A DNA stretch of 39,931 nucleotides, from assembly GCA_910588195.1 (NCBI GenBank), contig CAJUPN010000012.1, forward strand, positions 1 through 39,931. The letters run 5' to 3'. The translations under genes were made by a program, and so were the position numbers. The notes under the pieces were generated by a model. It saw only the letters and a program-made list of their open reading frames with translations. It had not been told where the DNA came from and searched no databases. Source of the stretch: an uncultured Bacilli bacterium (GTDB lineage Bacteria > Bacillota_I > Bacilli_A > RF39 > UBA660). Below, piece by piece: positions 31,060 through 38,029 of this stretch (positions are counted from its first letter, which is position 1; each line of letters opens with the position of its first letter).

Positions 31060-32253
31060 ATGAAAAAAATCATAATTATAAAATATGGTGAATTAACTAC
31101 AAAAAAAGATAATATTAACTTTTTTATTACAACTTTAAAAGATAATATTAAAAATTGTTTAGTAGATTATGAAACAGAAATAAAATATGATAAAGGTCGA
31201 ATGTTCATTTATGCAAATGAAGATAATCTTGATGTTGCTATTGAAAAAATAAAAAAGACTTTTGGTATTCATGAAATAAATATTGGATATGAAATTGACG
31301 ATAACAGTATTGAAAATATTAAAAAATCATTAATAGAACTTATCAAGGATAGAGATATTACCTCTTTTAAAATTGTAACTAAAAGAAGTGATAAAAAATA
31401 TCCTATTAATTCCATGGAAATTTCTCGCCAAATGGGTGGTATTGTATTAAAAAACAAAGAAAAAGCCGAAGTTGATGTTCATAATCCTAAAATGGTTATT
31501 AATATCGAAGTAAGACTTAATAATAAAGTTTATATTTATTTTGACAAGATTAAAGGAATAGGTGGTTATCCTGTTGGAGTAGCTGGCAAAGGTCTCCTTA
31601 TGTTATCGGGGGGGATTGACTCTCCTGTTGCGGGATATCTTGCTTTAAAAAGAGGAGTTAGAATTGAAGCTATCTATTTTGAAAGTCCTCCACATACAAG
31701 TGATGCTGCTAAAAATAAAGTCATAAGCTTGGCAAAGAAATTATCCGAATATTCTGGATACGTAAAACTTCATGTAATAAACTTTACAGCTATCCAAGAA
31801 GCCATTTTAAAAAATTGTCCGCACGAGTATTTAGTTACTATAATGCGACGTATGATGTATCGTATTTCTGAACGAATCGCTAAGAAGAATAACTGCAAAG
31901 TATTAATAAATGGCGAATCCATCGGTCAAGTTGCCAGTCAAACATTGACTTCGATGGCCGCAATAAATTGTGTAACTAAATTACCTGTTATAAGACCAGT
32001 TGCTTGTTTAGATAAATTAGATATAATTGAAATTGCTAAGAATATTGATACTTATGAAACATCAATTCTTCCCTTTGAAGATTGTTGTACAATATTCGTG
32101 CCTGACCATCCTGTTATAAATCCAACAGAAGAATCTGCCAGCGAATATGAAAAATCTTTTGACTTTGAAAATTTAATAAGTGATGCTGTTTACAATGAAA
32201 ATATCATCAAAGTTGAAAATAAAATATGTGAAGAACACTCAAGTATATTATAA
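31060..32253 (+). CDS. thiI: ThiI, tRNA 4-thiouridine synthetase
   Basis: ThiI adenylates U8 of tRNA and inserts sulfur; it can also take part in thiazole synthesis. I choose ATG 31060 (product starts MKKIIIIKYGELTTK, as in the family); an in-frame ATG at 31045 overlaps the ribosome site region. The 397-aa product has the ferredoxin-like and THUMP domains, the PP-loop SGGIDSP (residues 183-189), and LPFEDCCTIFVPDHP. As in most Firmicutes there is no rhodanese domain, so sulfur must be passed in another way, usually from a NifZ-type desulfurase; that gene is not in this window. Confidence 0.93.
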   Translation: MKKIIIIKYGELTTKKDNINFFITTLKDNIKNCLVDYETEIKYDKGRMFIYANEDNLDVAIEKIKKTFGIHEINIGYEIDDNSIENIKKSLIELIKDRDITSFKIVTKRSDKKYPINSMEISRQMGGIVLKNKEKAEVDVHNPKMVINIEVRLNNKVYIYFDKIKGIGGYPVGVAGKGLLMLSGGIDSPVAGYLALKRGVRIEAIYFESPPHTSDAAKNKVISLAKKLSEYSGYVKLHVINFTAIQEAILKNCPHEYLVTIMRRMMYRISERIAKKNNCKVLINGESIGQVASQTLTSMAAINCVTKLPVIRPVACLDKLDIIEIAKNIDTYETSILPFEDCCTIFVPDHPVINPTEESASEYEKSFDFENLISDAVYNENIIKVENKICEEHSSIL

Positions 32254-32266
32254 GTAAACCAAATTT

Positions 32267-32295
32267 AAACATCTTGTAAAATAGATGTTTTTTTT
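32267..32295 (+). terminator. Terminator of thiI
   Basis: AAACATCT (32267-32274) pairs with AGATGTTT (32283-32290), followed by T to 32295. Confidence 0.85.
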
Positions 32296-32319
32296 ATATA
32301 ATCATAATAGGTGATACTA

Positions 32320-32832
32320 ATGAATATAAAGGTGGTAATAATCTGGGGATTTGCAATAATTATCTTGGCTGGTCTAGGAGCATTTGGTTATTTTAATCAA
32401 GATTTACTTCTATTAGAGGAAGAAGAATACATTCCAGCACCTTCTCCTTCAAGTATATCTAAGACATGTCGCTCGACAACTGATAATGGAGAAAGTATTT
32501 ATAACTTTACAATAAAAGATGATTTAGTAAATGTTATCTGGATATCATATACAACAAAAGTAAGTGATTTAGAAGGATATGAGGCTGCTAACTCCATTTC
32601 TAATGAAATAACTTCTAAAACTCTAAATGGAATAACATCAGCAGGTCTTCAAGGTGGTTCAGCAGATTATTCTTTAAAGATTCAATTTAATCCCAAAGAA
32701 TATGATAAGACTCGTGTAGAAGAGTTAACTAATGAGTTTTCCAAATTATCAATGGTAATTGATTCAATAGATGATTATGAAACTTACAAATTAGCTTTAG
32801 CAAATTTAGGTGGTACATATATTTGTGAATAA
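32320..32832 (+). CDS. Membrane-anchored extracytoplasmic protein, unknown
   Basis: I choose ATG 32320, preceded by AGGTGAT (32309-32315). The 170-aa product has one N-terminal transmembrane helix (VVIIWGFAIIILAGLGAFGYF), a short acidic-proline linker (EEEEYIPAPSPSS), then a beta-alpha domain with two cysteines far apart (SKTCRST, TYICE at the end) that could form a disulfide. No family recognised. A small basic protein gene follows. Confidence 0.75.
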   Translation: MNIKVVIIWGFAIIILAGLGAFGYFNQDLLLLEEEEYIPAPSPSSISKTCRSTTDNGESIYNFTIKDDLVNVIWISYTTKVSDLEGYEAANSISNEITSKTLNGITSAGLQGGSADYSLKIQFNPKEYDKTRVEELTNEFSKLSMVIDSIDDYETYKLALANLGGTYICE

Positions 32833-32871
32833 ATAAAAAAAATTTACCCATAATATAAATGGTGATATTTT

Positions 32872-33039
32872 ATGGATAGATTAAGTAATTTAAAAGATAA
32901 AAGTGAATATCGTAAAATTAAAGAAGATTATAGTAATAACTTTGGTTTTAATACTGGTTTAAATAGTTTTCAAAACAGTGTAAAAAAAGACAAAATTGAT
33001 AATTTCGTAAAAGGTGAAATAAACGTAAAAAAAAGGTAG
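32872..33039 (+). CDS. Small basic protein, 55 aa
   Basis: The frame runs from ATG 32872 to TAG 33037-33039, with GGTGAT at 32861-32866 five bases upstream, the same ribosome-site form used by many genes here. The product (MDRLSNLKDKSEYRKIKEDY, then NNFGFNTGLNSFQNSV and a lysine-rich end) is hydrophilic and basic. No family recognised. It fills most of the gap between the previous gene and ackA. Confidence 0.6.
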   Translation: MDRLSNLKDKSEYRKIKEDYSNNFGFNTGLNSFQNSVKKDKIDNFVKGEINVKKR

Positions 33040-33056
33040 GGAATATCTTTTTTTTA

Positions 33057-33065
33057 TGCTATAAT
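33057..33065 (+). promoter_or_regulatory. Extended -10 promoter of ackA
   Basis: TGC-TATAAT (33057-33065), 22 bases before the ackA start. Confidence 0.65.
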
Positions 33066-33087
33066 ACGGTGGAAGGGTGTGAATAAA

Positions 33088-34290
33088 ATGAAAATATTAA
33101 CTGTAAATGCTGGAAGCTCATCTTTAAAATTTAATTGTATAGAACTTCCTAGCGAAAAAGAACTAATTAGTGGTTATTTTGAGAGAATAGGAATGGACGC
33201 AAGTTTCTATAGTATCAAAATAAATGGCACTAAAACTAAGAAAGAAGCAGAATTAAAAAATCATACTGATGCTGTTAATTTCTTAAAAGATGAATTAATT
33301 AATAATGGAATAGTATCATCTTTAGATGAAATTGATGGAGTTGGTCATCGTTTAGTCCATGGTGGAGATAAATTTAAAGATTCTGTTTTATTAACAGAAG
33401 AAGTAATTAAAGAATGTGAAAAGTTTAATGAATTAGCTCCACTTCATAATCCAGCTATGATTATGTGTATCAGAGCTTTTGAAAGTGCTATGAAAGATAC
33501 TCCAATGGTAGGTGTATTTGATACATCATTCCATCAATCAATTCCAGAAATTAATTATTTATATTCGGTTCCATATAGCTGGTATAAAGATTATGGAGTT
33601 AGAAAATATGGTTTCCATGGAACAAGTCATAAGTTTATAACTAAGACTATGAAAGAAGTTTTAGGTAAGGAAAGCATTAATATTATTAACTGTCACATTG
33701 GTTCAGGATCAAGTGTTTGCTGTATTAAAGATTCTAAGAGTTATGATACAACAATGGGATTTTCTCCAAATGCAGGATTAATAATGGGTACTCGTTCAGG
33801 AGATATTGATTACTCTGTTATTCCATTTATCATGAATAAAACTGGTAAGTCTATTACAGAAATAGATAATATCTTAAATAAGGAAAGTGGATTATTAGGA
33901 ATAAGCGAAAAATTTGCTGATCACCGTGATATTGAACATGCAATGTTTGAAGAACATGATAAACAATCTATTTTAGCAAATGATATGTGTGCTAATAGAA
34001 TAATAGATTATATTGCAAAATATTTTGTTGAATTAAATGGAAAAGTAGATGCCCTAGTATTTACTGCTGGTTTAGGAGAAAATGCTCGTGAATTCAGAGA
34101 GCAAATTGTCAATGGACTTAATGCTTTAGGAATTAAAATTGATGCAGAGAAAAACATGCAAGTAGCTAGTTACTGTGATATTCATGAGGGTGTTATAAGT
34201 AGCACTGATTCAAGTGTTCCAGTGTATGTAATCCCAACAAATGAGGAATTAATGATTGCACTTGATACATACGAAATAATAAATAATTAA
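33088..34290 (+). CDS. ackA: Acetate kinase
   Basis: AckA converts acetyl phosphate and ADP to acetate and ATP, the last step of fermentative acetate formation. I choose ATG 33088 (KILTVNAGSSSLKF), after GAAGGGTG. The 400-aa product is at family length and has NAGSSSLKF, GVFDTSFHQSIP, YGFHGTSHKF, NCHIGSGSSVCCI, MGTRSGDID and FTAGLGENA. pta is not in the window. The downstream DHH phosphoesterase gene starts 28 bases later with no terminator, so they are probably one operon. Confidence 0.97.
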   Translation: MKILTVNAGSSSLKFNCIELPSEKELISGYFERIGMDASFYSIKINGTKTKKEAELKNHTDAVNFLKDELINNGIVSSLDEIDGVGHRLVHGGDKFKDSVLLTEEVIKECEKFNELAPLHNPAMIMCIRAFESAMKDTPMVGVFDTSFHQSIPEINYLYSVPYSWYKDYGVRKYGFHGTSHKFITKTMKEVLGKESINIINCHIGSGSSVCCIKDSKSYDTTMGFSPNAGLIMGTRSGDIDYSVIPFIMNKTGKSITEIDNILNKESGLLGISEKFADHRDIEHAMFEEHDKQSILANDMCANRIIDYIAKYFVELNGKVDALVFTAGLGENAREFREQIVNGLNALGIKIDAEKNMQVASYCDIHEGVISSTDSSVPVYVIPTNEELMIALDTYEIINN

Positions 34291-34318
34291 TAAAAATATA
34301 GTTTGGTAGTGATATCGT

Positions 34319-35281
34319 TTGGTAAATATATATAAACAAATAGTAAAAAAAATTAAGGAATATGACGAAATAGTTATAGCTAGACATATTGGTCCAGATC
34401 CTGATGCAATTGGTAGTGAGATTGCTTTAAGAGACTTAATTAAGCATAATTTTCCAAATAAGAAAGTATATGCAGTTGGTGCAGGGGTTTCTCGATTTAA
34501 ATATTTGGGGGTATTAGATAAAGTAGATGAATCTAAACTTACCCATGCTTTACTTATAATTGTTGATGTGCCAACTTTTGAAAGAGTTGATTCAGCTTAT
34601 TTACCAAGATATGACTATAGCATTAAAATTGACCATCATCCTTGTGATCACAAAGTATGTGACTTAGAATTAGTTGATACTAAAAGTTCTAGTGTTTGTC
34701 AATTAATTACAGAATTAATCTATAAGACAAAATTAAAAATAACTGACGAAATTGCTAGTAAATTATATCTTGGAATAGTAGCTGACTCAGATAGATTTCT
34801 GCTTAGCTATACAACACCGAAAACTTTAGAATTATCTGCCAAGTTATTAAATGACTATAATATTGATCTAATGACTCTTTATAATAATCTTTATGAAAGA
34901 GGTTTAGATGAAAGAAGATTTGAAGCTTATATTATTAATAATATTACCGTTACTGAAAATGGCTTTGGCTACATAAAAATTGAAAACGATATTATAAAAA
35001 AGTTTGGTGTTGATTCATCAACAGCCTCTAATATGGTAAATGATTTTAATTTCATCAAAGAAATTAAAGTATGGGCATTCTCTTCTTATGATGAGAAAAA
35101 TGAACAATTTAAAATTAATATTAGAAGTAGGGGAATAGTTGTAAATGAAGTTGCTAGCAAGTTTAATGGTGGAGGTCACAAATTTGCTTCTGGTGCAAGA
35201 CTTAAAACTGAAAGTGAAGTAGATGATTTATTTAATGCCTTAGATGAATTATGTAAAATAGAAAAACAAAAAGAGGAATAA
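34319..35281 (+). CDS. nrnA: DHH/DHHA1 phosphoesterase (NrnA-like nanoRNase / pAp phosphatase)
   Basis: The start is probably TTG 34319, giving MVNIYKQIVKKI, after GGTAGTGAT; no ATG is in a suitable place. The 320-aa product has the DHH metal motifs ARHIGPDPDAIGSE, IIVDVP, KIDHHP and GIVADSDRFLLS, and the DHHA1 end FNGGGHKFASGARL. NrnA degrades short oligoribonucleotides and 3'-phosphoadenosine 5'-phosphate; a cyclic dinucleotide product substrate (pApA) is also possible in this family. A strong terminator overlaps the stop codon. Confidence 0.88.
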   Translation: MVNIYKQIVKKIKEYDEIVIARHIGPDPDAIGSEIALRDLIKHNFPNKKVYAVGAGVSRFKYLGVLDKVDESKLTHALLIIVDVPTFERVDSAYLPRYDYSIKIDHHPCDHKVCDLELVDTKSSSVCQLITELIYKTKLKITDEIASKLYLGIVADSDRFLLSYTTPKTLELSAKLLNDYNIDLMTLYNNLYERGLDERRFEAYIINNITVTENGFGYIKIENDIIKKFGVDSSTASNMVNDFNFIKEIKVWAFSSYDEKNEQFKINIRSRGIVVNEVASKFNGGGHKFASGARLKTESEVDDLFNALDELCKIEKQKEE

Positions 35282-35296
35282 AATTATTCCTTTTTT
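35274..35296 (+). terminator. Terminator of ackA-nrnA
   Basis: AGGAATAA (35274-35281) and TTATTCCT (35284-35291) form a perfect stem, followed by T to 35296. Confidence 0.85.
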
Positions 35297-35347
35297 GTTT
35301 GTATAATTAGTTACTAGTATCTCCTTTTAACTAAAGATACCTTGTAT

Positions 35348-35376
35348 TTTGTGTGAATTTTTAGTATGCTTATAAT
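35348..35376 (+). promoter_or_regulatory. Promoter of the 686-aa surface protein gene
   Basis: TATAAT (35371-35376) with a weak -35 (TTTGTG, 35348-35353) at 17 bases. There is no A tract here, unlike three other family promoters. AGGAGG precedes the ATG. Confidence 0.6.
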
Positions 35377-35403
35377 AGACTATTACAATGAGGAGGAAAA
35401 TAC

Positions 35404-37464
35404 ATGAAAAGAAAATATATCAGTATTCTTATTCTTCTATTAACTATGGGTTTTGCAAGTATTAGTACTGTTTTATTTATTGTTGGTAGAACTAGTGTAA
35501 AAAGAAATTTTGAAGATTTTGATGTTTATTTTTCAAAAGTGTACCTTAATGGTGTAAAGCATGATGAATATATTTCATCAAATGGCAAAAATATAGATTT
35601 TGGAATAAATGAACTAAAAACAGTGGGAGAAGAAGTTGTACTTGAATATGAAATAACAAATGCAAGTAGTCAGTATGATGCCGATGTTAGTTTATTATTT
35701 GATAACTTAAATAATTTAAATGAATATTTGGAAGTAACAAAAGAAGATAACTATGATGGATTTATTACATCCCATGGTAAAGGTACAGGCAGAATAACTA
35801 TAAAGTTAATTAAACCAGTTACTGAAGAATCTGATGTTGATATGAATTTAAATTTAGGAATTAATGCTGAAGAAAAAGAATTAGAAGATATGGAAGAAGG
35901 ATATACTCCAGAAAATCCCAAACCAAATTCTTTTAGTGCAAGTATGATTGTTGCAGATGAAGAAGAAAATCCTCTAAAAGACAAACAAATTGTTTATAAA
36001 ACTGCCAATGGATTACGTTATGGAGAAACTGATTTAGATGGTTTTATATATCAAGATAATATACCAGAAGGAACAATGGATTTATATGTCTTTGATAATT
36101 TAAATAGAGAAGACATAATGAATATGAATGAAGAAGATGTTAAACTAAATGCTAATAGAAGTATTACTATAACAACTTCAACTTATGGAAGACAAGTTGG
36201 AAACAAAGTAATTTTATTAGATGTACTATCTAAAAAGACATCAGAGATAACTCTAGTTGAAATAAAAGTAGATAATAAAGTTTTAAGAAAAGAAGTAGAT
36301 GAGGAAAAGAAAGTTATATTTAATATTGATACCGATTCAACTGTCATCGAAATACTTTCATTTGGTGAAAGAACGCTTACATCTGAAGAAAATATCTATG
36401 AGATACAAGACAATCTAGGAAGTATAATAAGTGTTATAGTTAGAAATAAAAAACCAACACCACCAACATTAACAGGTGGAAATGCAGAGTTTGTTTTAGA
36501 TGAATCTGTAAGAGTTCAAATAAAAGAAGAAGGAACTGCAACATCAGGTGTTTCTGGATACGAGTATATAATATCAAATTCTTTAGTATCAGACTTTACT
36601 AATATAAATGTCGTTGAAAAGTTTAAAGATGAAATAATAATTACTGATGAAGGAACACATTATATTTATTTAAGAACAGTATCTAACAATGGAACACGAA
36701 GTGCTTGGAGCAATGTAGAGGTTGTTAAAATTGATAAATCAAGTCCTGTAGTAGAAATAAAAAAGACAACAACAACAAGTAATAGTATAAATATAGAATT
36801 TACAGCAACTGATATTTACTCAGGAATAGATAGAATAAACTGTTACTATGGTGATAACTATGAATATACTGGTGCTATAGAAGGAAATGTGTGCTCGATT
36901 AAGAACCTAAACAGTAATAAAACATATAAATATAAAATATGTGCAACTGATAAAGTTGGAAATGCTGAGACTTGTAAAGAGGGGGAAGCAGGAACTAATG
37001 AAGTAAAAAATCCTGTTATAACATTTGAAAATATAAATGGTAGTACAGGTGACTATTATTTAAGTCAAACTGCTAAAGTAAACTTTAATATTGAAGGAAT
37101 AGCAACACCAACACACTATATCAAATCAACAAGAAAGGGCATTGCTAGTGCTAATGTTGTAGCAAGTTGTGGAAGTGGTGATACGCCAGCAGAAGAGTGT
37201 ACACCAACTACAACAAATGTTATTGAAAAAAATATTTGGTATAGAGTTGAAGGAAATATAAATGTAACCTATAATGAAAGTTATGATGAATATTCTGAAT
37301 TAGTTGCTATAACTTATGATGGGTTAAACTATAGTAGAAAAGCTACTGGAACTATTGGTAAAATAGCTTTTATGGCTGCTGACTTAGAATATCAAAATGC
37401 TTTGGCACCAGATGTCAGAAATGTTCAAGAAGCACTAGACGATTTGTATAAGAGATTTAATTAG
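35404..37464 (+). CDS. Large modular surface protein with Cna-B-like and Ig/FN3-like domains
   Basis: The 686-aa exported protein has an N-terminal hydrophobic segment (ends MGFAS), STVLFIVGRTSV, and the shared module (to ~165) with LEYEITNASSQYDADVSLLF. Next is a Cna-B/carboxypeptidase-regulatory-like domain (~180-245: KDKQIVYKTANGLRYGETD, PEGTMDLYVFDN), then two or three Ig/FN3-like domains (GTHYIYLRTVSNNGTRSAWS; INIEFTATDIYSGIDRINCYY, with a KYKICATDKVGNAETC motif), and an end NVQEALDDLYKRFN. No LPxTG motif is present, so wall attachment, if any, is of another kind. A lipoprotein gene follows eight bases later. Confidence 0.85.
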   Translation: MKRKYISILILLLTMGFASISTVLFIVGRTSVKRNFEDFDVYFSKVYLNGVKHDEYISSNGKNIDFGINELKTVGEEVVLEYEITNASSQYDADVSLLFDNLNNLNEYLEVTKEDNYDGFITSHGKGTGRITIKLIKPVTEESDVDMNLNLGINAEEKELEDMEEGYTPENPKPNSFSASMIVADEEENPLKDKQIVYKTANGLRYGETDLDGFIYQDNIPEGTMDLYVFDNLNREDIMNMNEEDVKLNANRSITITTSTYGRQVGNKVILLDVLSKKTSEITLVEIKVDNKVLRKEVDEEKKVIFNIDTDSTVIEILSFGERTLTSEENIYEIQDNLGSIISVIVRNKKPTPPTLTGGNAEFVLDESVRVQIKEEGTATSGVSGYEYIISNSLVSDFTNINVVEKFKDEIIITDEGTHYIYLRTVSNNGTRSAWSNVEVVKIDKSSPVVEIKKTTTTSNSINIEFTATDIYSGIDRINCYYGDNYEYTGAIEGNVCSIKNLNSNKTYKYKICATDKVGNAETCKEGEAGTNEVKNPVITFENINGSTGDYYLSQTAKVNFNIEGIATPTHYIKSTRKGIASANVVASCGSGDTPAEECTPTTTNVIEKNIWYRVEGNINVTYNESYDEYSELVAITYDGLNYSRKATGTIGKIAFMAADLEYQNALAPDVRNVQEALDDLYKRFN

Positions 37465-37472
37465 GAGGAAAT

Positions 37473-37856
37473 ATGAAGTTTTTAAGATTTATGTTTGTTA
37501 TGTGTACATGTGTAACATTAGTTACTGGTTGTGGCAAAAAGAAAGAAGATGTCAAGGAACCAGTTAAAGAAAAACAGACTGAAAAAGCAACATTAGAAAA
37601 CTTTGAATTTACAACAAATTCAGTGAATTTTGAAAATAATAATTCTGTATTTGATATCAAAGTAAAAAATATTGCAAATGAAGAAAAATATATAAATGAA
37701 TTTATAATACATGTAAAAGATTCAAATGGTGAAACTATAGGTAGTTTATTTGGAAATGTTAATGAAAATATTGAACCACAAGGAGAAAGAGTTATAACTT
37801 GTTCTTTTGGTGGGAATTTATCAAATTATTCATCACTTGAATTTGAAATACTATAA
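37473..37856 (+). CDS. Small lipoprotein
   Basis: The 127-aa product has a lipobox LVTGC (Cys at residue 20), so it should be diacylated and anchored to the outer face of the membrane. A charged linker (KKKEDVKEPVKEKQTEK) leads to a single beta-sandwich (FDIKVKNIANEEKYINEFIIHV, GERVITCSFGGNLSNY) of the FxLYD-like kind. TTAGGAGG precedes the ATG and overlaps the stop of the large surface protein gene, so the two are co-expressed and may sit together on the surface. Confidence 0.8.
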   Translation: MKFLRFMFVMCTCVTLVTGCGKKKEDVKEPVKEKQTEKATLENFEFTTNSVNFENNNSVFDIKVKNIANEEKYINEFIIHVKDSNGETIGSLFGNVNENIEPQGERVITCSFGGNLSNYSSLEFEIL

Positions 37857-37863
37857 AAAAACT

Positions 37864-37888
37864 GACTCACAAACAATGTGAGTCTTTT
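37864..37888 (+). terminator. Terminator of the surface protein-lipoprotein operon
   Basis: GACTCAC (37864-37870) pairs with GTGAGTC (37878-37884), followed by four T. Confidence 0.8.
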
Positions 37889-37902
37889 ATATGTAGCAAA
37901 AT

Positions 37903-37935
37903 TTGACAAAAAATATATATTTGATTTGCTATAAT
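37903..37935 (+). promoter_or_regulatory. Possible upstream promoter without an A tract
   Basis: TTGACA (37903-37908) and an extended -10 TGC-TATAAT (37927-37935) lie 21 bases apart, too far for a good promoter. The pieces TTGACA, TTGCTA and TGC-TATAAT are those of the poly-A promoters, but the A tract is missing. Confidence 0.4.
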
Positions 37936-37952
37936 CTTAATGATAAACCAAA

Positions 37953-37987
37953 CAAATATTACATCAAAAATGATGTTGAAATATTTG
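37953..37987 (+). promoter_or_regulatory. Inverted repeat overlapping the -35 box of the 38030 gene
   Basis: CAAATATT (37953-37960) pairs with AATATTTG (37980-37987) and ACATCA (37961-37966) with TGATGT (37971-37976), with a three-base bulge. The right arm contains the TTGAAA -35 box. No T run follows, so an operator or leader hairpin is more likely than a terminator. Confidence 0.5.
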
Positions 37988-38004
37988 CTAATTTTAGTTA
38001 TAAT
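37976..38004 (+). promoter_or_regulatory. Main promoter of the 38030 surface protein gene
   Basis: TTGAAA (37976-37981), 17 bases, TATAAT (37999-38004), 25 bases before the start codon. Confidence 0.7.
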
Positions 38005-38029
38005 TATTTTAAGATAGAAGGTTGAAGGT

